Assembly (NCBI GenBank): GCA_014871385.1
Contig: CM026427.1
Location: 9,244,344-9,308,343, forward strand
Origin: Ceratodon purpureus
Taxonomy: Eukaryota > Streptophyta > Bryopsida > Pseudoditrichales > Ditrichaceae
Reading direction: 5' to 3'
DNA: 64,000 nt
A program made the translations under genes and the position numbers. Shown one piece after another: positions 10,771 through 22,954 of this stretch; positions within the stretch are counted from its first letter, which is position 1; each line of letters opens with the position of its first letter. The notes under the pieces are model-generated. The model made no database searches and had not been told where the DNA came from. It saw nothing but the letters and a program-made list of their open reading frames with translations.

Positions 10771-11219
10771 ATCCACGTTACAAGGCGTTGGTCGTCCTTA
10801 CGAAGACTAAGGTTGATGCCCTTTCAATTGTCTGCATAGAGTTGGCGAGCTACCGGTGAGACGGATCCGCTGCTCTACAAGTCAAAAGAGATCAGGGTTA
10901 CCAACGAGCAAGCCACTACACAAATCAAACCTGAACTAATCTGATCAGAAAACCGTACCAAAATTAAATTACAACAAAGGGAAACAAGTCTATCAGATCA
11001 TCAATCACGGCAACTACAAGATGGCTAAAATACCGGGGGCTCAAACCGTAAGCAACAAGCAAAATTACTATCGCATGTCATTGAAATCATTCACATTAAT
11101 CTTACATATCACGCAGCAGCCTAATCAATCTCAGTGAGCACATGCTGAAATTTCAGTCTCAGAGGCAATCCATGATTGCTATCGGCAGAAAGCGCGAACC
11201 TACGATGTCACAGCCCCTT
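10771..11219. other. Intergenic, nothing recognised
   Basis: No conserved coding frame. It could hold upstream exons of the broken membrane-protein gene, but none was identified. Confidence 0.3.
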
Positions 11220-11580
11220 ATGGCTACAATACAAATAGAGCACAGCGAATGTAGAGCAAAAGGACAGTCAGAACTAACGGACTTTCAAGAATTCTTAATG
11301 CTAACTCCAAATTGTAGCAAATATCAACGCACAGCTCAACGAGCAAAAAATAAGATAAAACGCCACGCATGCTCCTGGCTACAATTCAATATTGCAGCAC
11401 CGCGGATGTAGAGCACAAAAAAACCAACAGAACTAACATTTCAATCGACCTCAATGGCGCAACAAACATCAACGAACGCCTCAATGAGCAAGAATGATTT
11501 CTACGAGCAAGAAAATAGCCTCAAGCTACAATTCGATAAGCAAGAAGAATGCAGATTAATAAAAATACTGACAGAACTAG
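11220..11580. repeat. Three diverged direct repeats, period about 150 bp
   Basis: The phrase (T)GGCTACAAT or AAGCTACAATTC recurs near 11220, 11376 and 11523, followed in the first two by GATGTAGAGCA and then CAGAACTAAC. The copies are diverged and function is unknown. Confidence 0.4.
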
Positions 11581-11692
11581 AACAGTTCAGGAGACATCAA
11601 TACCAACTCTAAATTGCATCAAACAGCAAGCAAAAAAACGTTAACCGAAAGTTTCCTGGAGCAGAATTGGAATCACCGAGAAGCGCAGAGAG

Positions 11693-11795
11693 CAGCGGAC
11701 GCAGGAACGCGAAGGAACTGCGGCGTGGAAGCGGGCGTAGAGGAGCAGACGCAGGAACATGAAGGAACTGCGGCGTGGAAGCGGGCGTAGAGGAG
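11693..11795. repeat. Two tandem copies of a 51-bp GC-rich unit
   Basis: The segment GACGCAGGAAC(g/a)(c/t)GAAGGAACTGCGGCGTGGAAGCGGGCGTAGAGGAG occurs twice back to back. It is nearly identical between copies, so the duplication is young. No gene is associated. Confidence 0.7.
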
Positions 11796-13807
11796 AGAAC
11801 AGCACGCTGGCTCCAGTAAAAAAGAAAGCAAATGGTCACTGACGCTCACTTCGAGGCGCTCAAGGAACAAGGGACCGAGATGCATACCCCTAAGCCGTCA
11901 CAGCACCATAGAGTCATAGACCGACAAGTTGCGGGATTATACATCTATGTTTATGATAGATGACGGTTTTGGGTATACATCTATTAGGAAAGGGCAGGGG
12001 AGCGCGTGAATTTGAGTTTCCTTTTTTCTGCTACAACTTCATCCATGCGCGAGGGCTGGAACCTTCTTGATGAGAGGGCGGGTTATGGCTCTCGATGAAG
12101 AATGGCGACGTCTGGATGATCCTCCGTGGTTGCTGTTCTTTGGAATCGAAGATTCTCGTCTGCGGCAACCGAAGTTCTGACGAGGGGGAATCGACGTTTT
12201 TTGCCAAGGTTCCTCATCCACGTTTGATGACTAGTACTTCGAATGTTCTGTGCCACCTGGTGGCTATGTGTTGATGAACGCCGTCTTGCGTACTACGGAC
12301 ATGCTAATGTGGACGACATTCATCCCGTTTCTTATAAACCAGCTCAAATTTATGGACTTTTTATTATTTGAGGATGCTAATTTTAGATATTCTCATTGAT
12401 AGATATTAATAATACTAAAGTCTATAATAATAAATCATTCTATAAACAATAAATTAGAGGTTACTTTTGACTTTGAACTTTATACCAACTAAGCATTTGT
12501 AAAATAAATGTTGGAAATGCTTGAATCCTTAGAAAAAGATATTTTAAATGATGATATTTTTCAGAGTCACTACTATTAGGAATTATAAAGTATATTTTAA
12601 CATTTACCAAATTCCTTGGTATGTTTAGAATGTTGTATTAATGAAAAAAATTTACATCAATGAGCATTCCAGTTTTCTAAAAACATTATCAAGTAGATAA
12701 CTAAATTTATTTGTTTCAAATTTACTAAAGAATGTGTAAAATTTCAATAAAAATTTATTTCAAAAATTGACAAAAAATTAAAATTCCTCTTGTAAAGCAA
12801 TTGTAATTTGATATAATGATAAATTCAATAGGATTTAAAGCGCAATGATCAATAAAAATCAAAAGCTGAAAAGGTAGAAAAATCTCTAATCATGTTTTAT
12901 AATTTATTATATTACAATTTTTATTTTCTTGAATTTTTGAATTCCTTATAGATGAATGTAGAGGGTTCTGATATTTAAAAGGAAATTGAATCATTTTGAG
13001 CACCTCACAAAACGTGGTAATTTTGCATATTGGTATCTAAAAATAGAATATAAGATCTAGTTTTAAATTGATATAAAATTTCAATCATCTTGATAGATCT
13101 GGATGATTTAACTTTAAACTAAATAATATTATGGATAGTAAATAAATAAGTTTTATTATAAAAAGGTGAATTATTTGAATTGTAATAATTTATTCAAAAA
13201 ATTTTAAATTTAAAAAATATGCAAAAAATTCTATCAAATGTTTTATAAAGTCCACAAATGTTCAATATCGTAAGCCCAAAGTTAAAGTTCCATTTCTAAT
13301 TATAAGTACTAAAAGAAAATAAAAAAAGTTAAGTTTATTCTTGCCATAGAATGCGTTGGTTTTTAGATTTAGAAAAAAACAAAGAATAGAAACTTACATA
13401 CAAATGTAGTCACTTTTACATAACTCAAATTATAACATACTCATGGACTTCATATAATACAATTATTTTTTTCAAGTATTAACATAGAACATAAGTTCAA
13501 CATAAATATCCTCAATGGAATAATATCTTTTTAACATCATTGAACAATCAGAATCAAAGTTGAAAAACTAAATCATTATTGAATAACAAAAAATTTACTT
13601 TTACTTTTATATTGACTTTTAGTTTAGCTTATATTTTGATTTTAAAATTTAAAATTAAACACATGGTGGGAGTTTCTACTCAAGTATAAATAAAGAAGTA
13701 AACCATCATTAAACAATATATTTTCATCTATTTAGAACAATAATGTATTTCAATATAACATCTTATTCCTTTTTCTTTGTTATATTAATACTCTAATCAC
13801 TACATAC
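11796..13807. other. Long AT-rich intergenic region
   Basis: From about 12350 the DNA is extremely AT-rich with no coding similarity. The last 200 bases probably carry the promoter and 5' leader of the quinone reductase gene; no specific site is convincing. Confidence 0.4.
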
Positions 13808-14889
13808 ATGGGGAAGTGTCGTTTCAAAGCAAAGATGAAATCAAACTCAACTCCCTCTTCGGAGAGAGAAATCATAGTCGATGCACCAGTGATGGACGAT
13901 GCAAAGACTGTCGATGCGCCGATGCACCTGTGACTGATGAAGAAATTAAGGAAGCTGAAGCACCTCTAGATGAAGAGCAAACCGCTGATGCTCCTCAAGA
14001 TGAAGAGAAGGTTGCTGATGCATCTATGGGTGAAGAAAATGGAGAAGCTAAGATTGTTGATGTATCTGTGGATGGTGAAAAGAGTGTTGACAACAATTCA
14101 CTAGATGTTGCATCAGTAGATGCCAAGGTCAAGGTGTTCATTGTGTAAGTTACCTGCTTCACTTACTTTCTTTTGTTTGATATTTTTCTCATGTTTTTGA
14201 TGCAGCTATGAATGGATATTGTTGTCTTTTGAACTACATGTCATGTTAGATTAAAAAGGGTATGATTGATCTAGAGAGTTTTGTGATGCAGATTCTACTC
14301 GACGTATGGACATGTGCTTGCCATGGCGAAGAAGATGAAAGAAGGGGTGGATTCTATAGAAGGAGTTGACGGCTTTTTGTATCAAGTGCCGGAGACTTTA
14401 CCAGAGAATGTTCTCACTATGATGAAGGTGCCGCCCAAGGATGAGTCCATTCCGACCATCACAGCAGCTCAGCTATCCGAGGCTGATGGATTCTTGTTTG
14501 AGTTTCCAACTAGATTTGGCGTTATGGCAGCTCAGATGAAGGCCTTCTTTGACTCGACTGGGTCGTTGTGGAAGACGCAAGTTCTTGCTGGAAAGCCTGC
14601 TGGATTGTTTGTGAGCACGGGCTTGCAAGGTGGAGGACAAGAGACCACTACACTGACGAGTATTACTCAACTTGTGCATCATAGGATGTTGTATGTCCCA
14701 ATTGGGTATACTTTTGGTTCTGAGATGTTCACCTTTGATGAGATCAGAGGAGGTTTACCTTATGGCGCCGGAACTTATGCTGGAAATGGATCGAGGAAGC
14801 CTTCTGAGCTCGAGTTGGCTATGGCTGAGCACCAGGGGCAATATAATGCAAATTTCGCTAAGATGTTGGCTAAAAACAAGGATAAATGA
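13808..14889 (+). CDS. WrbA/FQR1-type NAD(P)H:quinone oxidoreductase with frameshifted N-terminal extension
   Basis: Flavodoxin-fold quinone reductase that transfers two electrons from NAD(P)H to quinones, a detoxifying reaction. The core runs across a phase-2 intron (14145-14291): exon 1 ends KVKVFIV and exon 2 (14292-14889) opens FYSTYGH, the FMN-phosphate loop, then VPETLPENV, ADGFLFEFPTRFG, MKAFFDSTG, GKPAGLFVSTGLQGGGQETT, YVPIGYTFG and PYGAGTYAG, the complete family order. The only ATG upstream (13808) gives MGKCRFKAK, a plausible N-myristoylation/palmitoylation start, then a DAP-rich acidic stretch (EIIVDAPVMDDAKTVDAP) that stops at 13931. The same kind of repeat continues in the next frame (ADAPVTDEEIKEAEAPLDEE) into the core. 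One missing base near 13915 would explain this; a 62-base GTGATG...TTAAG intron would also restore frame but has weak signals. Core call is firm; integrity is not. Confidence 0.85.
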
Positions 14890-15168
14890 GATATGTGGTG
14901 ATTAATTTTATATCTTATTCTTCCGAGGGAACATGGTTTCCATGTCGAACGTAGAAAGAAACATAGTTATTGGAATTCAATTTTTGTTATTTGTGTGGGT
15001 ATTTTTTCATTAAATAAAGTCGCCTTTTACATTGCAAATATCTAACAAAAAATAATAAAAAATGCATCAAATCACATTGCACTTGTAACAAAACCAGCTC
15101 TTTTCATTTTTAATTGTAATAATCCTTCAAACAATGTGAACTTTGTTCTAGACAAGAGGCTCAAATGC
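14890..15168. other. 3' flank of the quinone reductase gene
   Basis: AT-rich, with TTAAATAAAG-like polyadenylation context near 15010. No coding sequence. Confidence 0.35.
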
Positions 15169-15566
15169 ACTAAGGTATACGGACCTATGACCGATAACTT
15201 AAGCATTTCAGCATAGAAACTCTTGGGTTTTCAATAAAGAGTTATTTTTAGTGCAAAGTATCATAAGGTTCATGAAGAATGAGGATTTTTTCAATATTAA
15301 TTCAGTAAATTCAAATTACTACAAATTCTTTTGTACAAAAGTCGGTCAGAACCCATGACCAACATATACCTTCAACCATGACCGGCAACAACAAGAGTAG
15401 TGAGCAAACATATGACTACTTATTTCCGTCACACTCACAAAGGCATTCTATTGGAGGATGCATCCTAAATTTACTGTTCATCAATTTTTTGGCTACTTAT
15501 CTGGCATGGGAAGCCTACATATCAGTCACGGGTGCTTTATCGGTCATGGGTGTGTATACCTTAGTC
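15169..15566. mobile_element. Short element with 28-bp inverted ends
   Basis: ACTAAGGTATACGGACCTAT...(15170 on) pairs with the inverted sequence ending 15565 (TATCGGTCATGGGTGTGTAT, ACCTTAGT), about 25 of 28 positions. Inside, CATGACC(g/a) and ATATACC motifs recur near 15353-15380. The size (about 400 bp), lack of coding and inverted ends fit a MITE; the target duplication is unclear. Confidence 0.55.
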
Positions 15567-15863
15567 ATATTCCAACCAGGTTAGTTCCTTCTAAATGAAA
15601 CGAAACATGGAGAGATGCAGCAATTTCCAAGTCCAATACTAAAATATCAATCACACATCCACCTGCTGGTAACCTCGTGTGCTATTCAAATCATTTCCGG
15701 AACCTGAATTGCAACGTGTATGAAGAAACAGGTGCGTGTATAACAATTCAAAATGATTTAGTTTAGATCGGTATTTAAATGTGCATACTTATACACGATA
15801 GAAACATATAAACATCGATTCCACGTTTCATATATGCTAAGGGAAGGGTTTTCAATTAATCCC

Positions 15864-17619
15864 TCACTCTGGCTTCAAGGATTTCTCAATATCTACCACA
15901 AAGCGATAACGAACATCATTCTGAATCATGCGTTCTATTGCCTCATTCACGTCCTGGATGTCCACTGTCTCAATCATTGGAACTACTCCCTTCTCTCCGC
16001 AGAAGTCCAGCATCTCTTGCATTAGATTCATTCCACCCCCCATACTCCCCGTGATGTACTTCCCTGCGAGAACCCCATTTGAACACCTAAAATCAGGACG
16101 ACATCATGGAATCCTGAGCTTTGCAATTATTTCACTCGAGAGAATGCAATTTCAAAATAACACGTCACAACACTCTCATTGGTAATTGTAGAAGCTATCC
16201 AGATTTAGATGCTCTCACGAACAAGACGTCGGCAGAAGAGAACATACTGTTGAACAGATTAAACGGGCAGAATTTCAGCTCCACTGCATCTCCAACGAGG
16301 ACAAGAATACCGTGAGGCTTCAGTGCGACAAGATATGGATCCAGTGGAACCTCCGCTGCTGCTGCATTGATGACGAAATCCAACGTGTTGGCTAGAGCCT
16401 TCATGGCTTCCTCGTCTTTACTCACCAAAAATGCGTCTGCTCCAAGTACACCAAGAGCTTCTTCTTTCTTCGAAACCGATGTACTGAAAACGGTCACGTG
16501 GAGGCCAAATGCCTTTCCAAACTTGACCGCCATGTGGCCCACTCCCCCCAACCCAATCACGCCAAGCTTCTTCCCAGGCTGGTTCATGCCATGGCGAATC
16601 ATAGGCGTGTACACCGTAATTCCAGCGCAGAGCAGAGGAGCCGCAAGATCGGAAGGCAGCGAATCCGGAATCTTGACAACATACCTGAAATTTGAAACCA
16701 ACAAGCCATTGTAAATGCTGCGTAATCAACAGCATGGTGTGCTCATGCAGCAACCACATTCATACATGGGTGCCAGGAGTTTGAAATGGTTACCGCTGAT
16801 CCGCTTGCATGAGGTTGGAGAACCCTCCTCGGGTTATCGTGCCATCCACATCTTTGTCGTTGAAGCATCTAGTGGGGTGGTTTGTACACAATTCTATCCC
16901 ATCCTTGCACGATTCACATTGCTGGCATGTCATTGCGGTACATCCCATTCCTACTCGATCTCCGACTTTATATTTCGACACATTCGAGCCTACCTCCGTC
17001 ACAAGCCCAACGATCTCGTGCCTGCGACACATAGACCTCACACATTAGGGATCAAATAAACCATCATGTACCCAGATGCATAAACCCCACGAGTCCCCTT
17101 GAATTACACTTCAAACTACAAGTTCTCTCGACACATTTTCTTTTGAAGACCTGTTCTGTCAATTTGAACTTCAAATTTTGAACATAAAAGGATCATGATA
17201 TCTTAGTTTGGTAGAAAAGTTCATAGTAGCAGCAACGAAAGAGAAAAAGACTGTACTTACCCCGGAACGACGGGGTACATCACATCCCCATGAAAATTCT
17301 TGGTCCAGATAACCTCCGCATAGCAAACTCCACAGTGGGTGACTCGAAACACCACATCTTCCGGCCCCGAGTTTCTGCACTCCAACAACAACACACCAGT
17401 CGTAATCTCGAGCACTCTGAACGTCCCGATCACGTACCCCCAGCTGCATTTAGCACCGATCGAGAAGCTCTGTATGCAATACTGCTCCATAAAACAGTAC
17501 TCCCCTCATGAGAAAACACCGAAGCTCACTCACCTGCGCTTGAACTTGAAGGGCACCAGCACTCCCTTGGAATCGTGCGCAGCATATCCATAGCAGTCGA
17601 ACCCTTCCGCGGGCTCCAT
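15864..17619 (-). CDS. Cinnamyl-alcohol-dehydrogenase-like zinc alcohol dehydrogenase, copy 1
   Basis: Medium-chain dehydrogenase, 354 aa, probably cytosolic, reducing aromatic or aliphatic aldehydes with NADPH. Five exons: 17534-17619, 17261-17374, 16794-17021, 16248-16684, 15864-16063; the sum is exactly 355 codons. Catalytic zinc ligands are Cys46 (THCGVC), His68 (PGHEIVG) and Cys162 (LLCAGITVY). Structural zinc ligands are Cys99, Cys102, Cys105 and Cys112 (MTCQQCESC...LC). The cofactor loop [17 protein letters not shown] and the [11 protein letters not shown] step favour NADPH. The residues after Cys46 are Tyr-Ala-Glu instead of the usual His-Thr-Asp of true lignin CADs, so the substrate may differ. 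It is full length with all splice sites canonical. A close tandem paralogue with the same exon lengths lies at 24235-25930. Confidence 0.93.
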
Positions 17620-20301
17620 CGCTGTCGATCAACGCAAGTTCACGGGATTGAATGCTTCGCACATTACAGCATATTAAAATAGAATCAGTGAGATCTGAAT
17701 CGTCTGTGAGGGCCGCTGCACACTTGGGAAAGACAAGAACGCAGTGATCACAACTACCGTCGGAGCTGCACAGGAAATTTCATTTTGTTCTCACATAAAC
17801 TAGTTTATTCGCAGTTTGGTGAACTGGTCAAACTACGCAAGGTTGGCATGACGAAGGGCTCTTCAATAATGGCATCCGGAGCTCGTTTTCCGCAGCTCGA
17901 GGATCAGGATTATGATTCCAGTTTGGAAGAATATGCTGAAGTCAATAAGTTCAATTTCCTCACGGTTACTTTATTCCTCAACAAGTTTTCTTTCAGTCGC
18001 GAGCAGAGCTACAGATTCTTGCATCGACCCACGAGCCACAGTGGCATCATTTGACCACACCGGCTAAAGTTTGTCGTCAATGAGTTCTTTCAATGTAGAC
18101 AAAGATATCAGGATTGTCAAACAAGCAGACCTCTGTGATTCCAAAGCACTGAGATGATCCTAAAACCTCGTCTGCACTACTTACTTTGCCTCAACAAGAT
18201 TAACACTGTCGTAAAATACACCAATCTCATAGTGAGACTTCGGGGACACAAGAGATGGCAGGAGGAAGCACCAAAACACAGACAAAAACAGACTTTAAAT
18301 TGTTTTCGGCATTCTGGTTTTCTGAATTTGATTTAGAAAGTAGATTGAAGCCTCCCCCTGTGGCAGGATCTGTGTTGCTTTTATCCAGCCAGCTGCTTCC
18401 TTACTCATCGTGAGCATGCTTGTGACATTTATAGAGAATCAGAACTTTGGGAAATGTGTTGCGCCTTTGGCCCTGAATTGGGTTGAAATTGAGGTGACTG
18501 CTACTATCACCCGTATTGAGGTCGTGCATTGTACTGTATATTTGTATTTGTGACGCTTAATCAAGCATTGTCACAGTTTCTCCACAACGACAATTCACGT
18601 ACATGATTCGGAAAGTTTTTCTATGCAGTCTTGGGAAGAGGTTGCAAAATTATTATTGTTTTCGGATCGATTGCTCAAGCCTCTACTGACTATCACGTGA
18701 AGTGACAGCACTCTTGAAACAAAAAGTCTTCGTGCAAGAAGCGCGTCATAATCCTTTTACCTGTAACCGGATTTTGGAATTCACGCGGCTAGAATTTGGT
18801 TCACAGACCAATTTGGTTCAACAGACATAGAAGAGCGAGCCTTCGGCAATTATGATATGTGGCTATTTACACTTAGATTATTTATATCTGAAGATCATAA
18901 ACATTCAAGTAGCACCCGACCTTGGCTGCTCTGCTAAGTTGTGCGTCCACTAATTTACCTGAATTTCAATATTGCCAGACACCTGCTGAGGATCATATGT
19001 CCCCCATGTATTCGAAATTATCGAACATTGTAAAGTGAGCAGATTCGTCGGTTAATAAGGTTCGACATCAAAGCAGTGAAAGCACTACAGTTTGGAAATA
19101 AGTTTGAATCCACAGGGGAATGATTATGTAGTACTACATCATGTTAAATTATGCTCAGTCTTGACGTTTCAATGTTTGCATTCCAGACGCTGTGCGATTC
19201 CATGGCCATGGCAGTTGAATATCTCTGACATAGAAAAGAGGAACGGTCGGCCATCTGTCCTAATCCTAACCAAATTATTTCATTTCAAAAATTGCTTTCT
19301 TACTTTTCTTGGATACCGATATGTCGATTCCATAGCGATATACAAATTTCTTATAACGTCCTGCTTGAAGATATGTTAGGGCATGAGGATGTGCATGATT
19401 CGATTTCTGTTATGTAAATGGTAGAGACGTAATAAGGGCCATCAATAAACTGGAGACCAAGAAATGGCAACGCTTCCTTAGCCGTCATTACCTACTGTAG
19501 AAAATTGAAACAACTCGAGCGTCGTGATGTAGGGACTACGTGCAGGGAGTAAGATAGAAGGTCACAATTGCTTGACCCAAGCTGTTACGGTAATTCAGCA
19601 TGCTAGGAGAAGGCTAATTTCCACAATTGGATGGCAAGGGACAGTAGGGAATGAGACCATTGTCTCAGTTATCGACGACCATGTCTCGTTCAAGGTTAGA
19701 GTGACAGTGTAAGAGACAGGGAACAATCGTAGATGTTCTCCTGCCATGGCGGAATTTAGAGTCTACGGACATGGATGTTCATTAAGAGTCTACGGAGGTA
19801 TTTTGTGTTTGAATGATTATTGTTTAGAAATATTGTCTTATTGCTACTATGATGACTGTTCATGGAGTATAACTACTTCATGTCAACCATTTCCTTCAAT
19901 ATCATGTATGTTTCATGACGATGCTGTGTCACAAATTCATGCAAAACTAACAGGTATTGTGATTTTCTAGATAACACAATTTCTAGTCTAAACTTTACCT
20001 CATTCTATGTGGAATTGTACGATGGCCTTAAACTAGATCGGCAATCAATAGTGCAATGCTAGCTTGTCACAGGCGCCACATAAATTAGCATATCTGTATA
20101 TCTTTCGCATGACTACAACTAAAAACGATTCTCACTAACCAAATAGTATCATTCCCATTTCTGGCGCTAAACTTTGCCTCATACCGCAATTGTTTCTCAA
20201 ACATCAATTTCTACCTGAGAAATCAAGTAAACATTGTCGATCTGGTGATCCGTTTCTAACTACAAAACCAGCACATATTGCATCTACAATCCGCGGCTGC
20301 A
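17620..20301. other. Intergenic, CAD copy 1 to DapF
   Basis: About 2.7 kb without a convincing gene. Open frames are short and lack similarity. The 17.6-17.8 kb part likely holds the CAD promoter on the minus strand; no individual element is claimed. Confidence 0.4.
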
Positions 20302-22954
20302 CTAATTGCCAAGCACTACTGAACCCTGGAACACTCTCTCCGCAGGGCCAGTCATGTATATGTGGTTATCTGATTCCCTCCATTCGATTTCCAGAGGTCC
20401 ACCAGGTAAATCGACGGTGCAGTTCTGCAACAATAACAGAGAACAGGTCAACTGACTACACAACGACGATCGGAGAGAACTAGTTATGTAACATACGTTC
20501 CTCGAGAACAGTATTAATCCACGATGGAAACAAAAATACTTCTTCGGAATTGCAAGAGCTGAAAACAGCAAATCTTCATTAAACTCACCCTTTCAGCACG
20601 CCCTTCCTTCACTGCAGCAACAACTAACGCACAAGCCCCAGTCCCACAGGCTTGCGTAGCACCTATCGAAGAAAAGACAACAATTAGGTCTCCAAGGTAT
20701 TGACAGCAGCCTGAATCCGGGGGAGAAAGAGATAGAGCTGAACAAGATTTTTCTCATACAAGAAACAGTTTCGATTGCCTGGATCTGGGCATGCAACGTC
20801 AAATATATATAATGCCCAGATACCTCATGAAAGCAACTGAAACTAATTTAGAGTCTTACCAGCTCCACGTTCCCACACGCGCATTTTGAGGTGAGTGCGG
20901 GAGATCACCTCAACAAACTCTGAAGCCATACACACATATCAGAGCTCATGTTTAGCATATATGGGTCAGCTCTACAGCATCTGTTACTTCATAAAGTCGG
21001 ATAAAGAATGGAAGTCGTTCTACCACAGTACAATAAGAAAATTTACTGCACACATTTAAACTCCGTACCAGTATTTGTTCGTGCTGGAAACATTTCATGA
21101 TGCTCAAATAGAGGGCCAATTTGCTCCAAAGGAAGTGCATCAACATTCAATCCCTAAATAATACACCATACAAATGGGTAAGTAAGCAGCATATTTACTC
21201 AGTACACACTGTTGGACGAATACAACATGTTGAAGACCTCAACCTTGACACTATACTTCTATCCAACGCAAAGAATTCCGTGTGAATGAAATAGAATGGG
21301 GATTTTATCATGGAGATCTCACCTCTCCTCCTTCCTCTCCAAAGGTGATACAGTGGGGATTGCCCATGCTTACACATGTCACTTGCCAAGTCTTTCCATC
21401 GACCACCAAGGGTGCTTTTACAACCTCTCCTCTGGCAGCCAACTTGGTTGGAATTTCAGCAGCCTCCAAATACGGGGGTCCCATATCAACACAAACCTGT
21501 TCGGCACAAGTGCAGAAGTTATTAACACAGTCATGATGAGTAGAGAAGTGCATGTTCCGGAAAATTATATTCATCTACGTATTCTGCGAAGAGTATGATG
21601 AACAACATCAATGTCGCATACCTGTCCATCTTCCCGCAACTCGAGAATCATGTAGCCTGCAAGAGTAAGCACTTTGTAGCTGCAAATCCAAACCCGACAG
21701 TAACTCAGTGAGAACAACATTTAGACCAGAAAATGGTGCCATTCACGTAAACGTAAGTGAACGCACGAAATACCTCTTGGGCGCTGTTGCCTTCTCGATC
21801 TCAGCCAGGTACTTAGCAACACATCGAATTCCATTGCCACACATCTGCTCGCAAAAAACACACGAAATATGAATAGCGTAACTTTGAATAAGATTCTTTG
21901 AAGTATCAATTAATAACCACCCTTGGTCCTAAGAATTCGCAACAGCTGTAATATTGAAAAAGCTCAAAACCAAAACCACAGATTCACGAAATTCTGCGAG
22001 GATCTTAAGGCAGCGCAGCACATTATTCAACTGACCTCCACTAAAAAAGATTTAAATAACAAACGAAAAGGGCAAGGTAATCCAAGGTCAGCCTCTTCAG
22101 CCACTCCTTCCAGAATAACAAAACGCATCTCACCTCTGGCTCAGTACCGTCAGAATTGTATATCCGCATCTGGTAATTGTCATTGTCTCGCATGACAAAG
22201 ATGACCCCGTCTCCACCAATCCCAGTGTGGCGGTCACACAAACGAACAGCCTCTGCCGGCGTTATAATTGGTTCTGATGAATTGAGGTTGTTGACCTACA
22301 GGACATTAATGCCATGTTAGACAACTGAACACAAGCGTATTGTCTCCTCCATATCTCTCAACTCAGAAAGATGATAAAAACCTAAAAATGCCGCAGCAGA
22401 TGTAGTTATCAGCTCAGATTCCAGTCTCTCAACTCTAAACCCTGAAAATCCAAAGAAAAAAGGTTTCTGCAAATTGTATCAAAAACCCCAGAGAATGCTC
22501 ACCATAATGAAGTCATTGCCAATTCCATGGTACTTCACAAACTCCAGCGTCCTCTTGGACGCTTTCCCCTTAACTCCGTCGAAAGAGTCAAAAACCTGGT
22601 TCTCAAACACCATCCATGCAAACTCAAAATCGTTGCCCTAACCCAAAACCCATCCGAAACACTAATGTCAGAAACCCGACTCATAATCCGCACTGCAAAT
22701 CCAAACCCCACCTTCTCCAGCTTCACACCGCCTCCTCCAGCCCTGCCACTCGCGGCCTCCGTAAACAGATCCGTCGCAGAAGTTGAAGAGGAGTCCAAAT
22801 TCGCCCTGGCGCCCCAGAGTAGCACCGACCTCTGGACCGCCAACCGCTGCGCTCTGGTCCCCAACGGCTTCCCGGGCAAGAACAACGAGCAGTCACCCCC
22901 GAACGCCGAAGCCCCCGCGCGGTTCCCCAGCAGCACCTGATTCCGCAGCGCCAT
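20302..22954 (-). CDS. Diaminopimelate epimerase, plastid precursor
   Basis: Converts LL- to meso-diaminopimelate, the penultimate step of plant lysine synthesis, in plastids. Ten exons: 22712-22954, 22503-22595, 22134-22295, 21774-21844, 21622-21679, 21323-21496, 21069-21153, 20860-20919, 20589-20662, 20302-20424; the sum is 381 codons. The N-terminus ([18 protein letters not shown], Ser/Ala/Arg-rich) is a typical transit peptide of about 80 residues. Family motifs occur in order: [35 protein letters not shown] then MCGNGIRC with the first catalytic Cys168, [44 protein letters not shown] with the second catalytic Cys321, [13 protein letters not shown]. Both catalytic cysteines are present, nothing is missing, and all introns are GT-AG. 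It lies between two CAD paralogues on the same strand. Confidence 0.96.
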
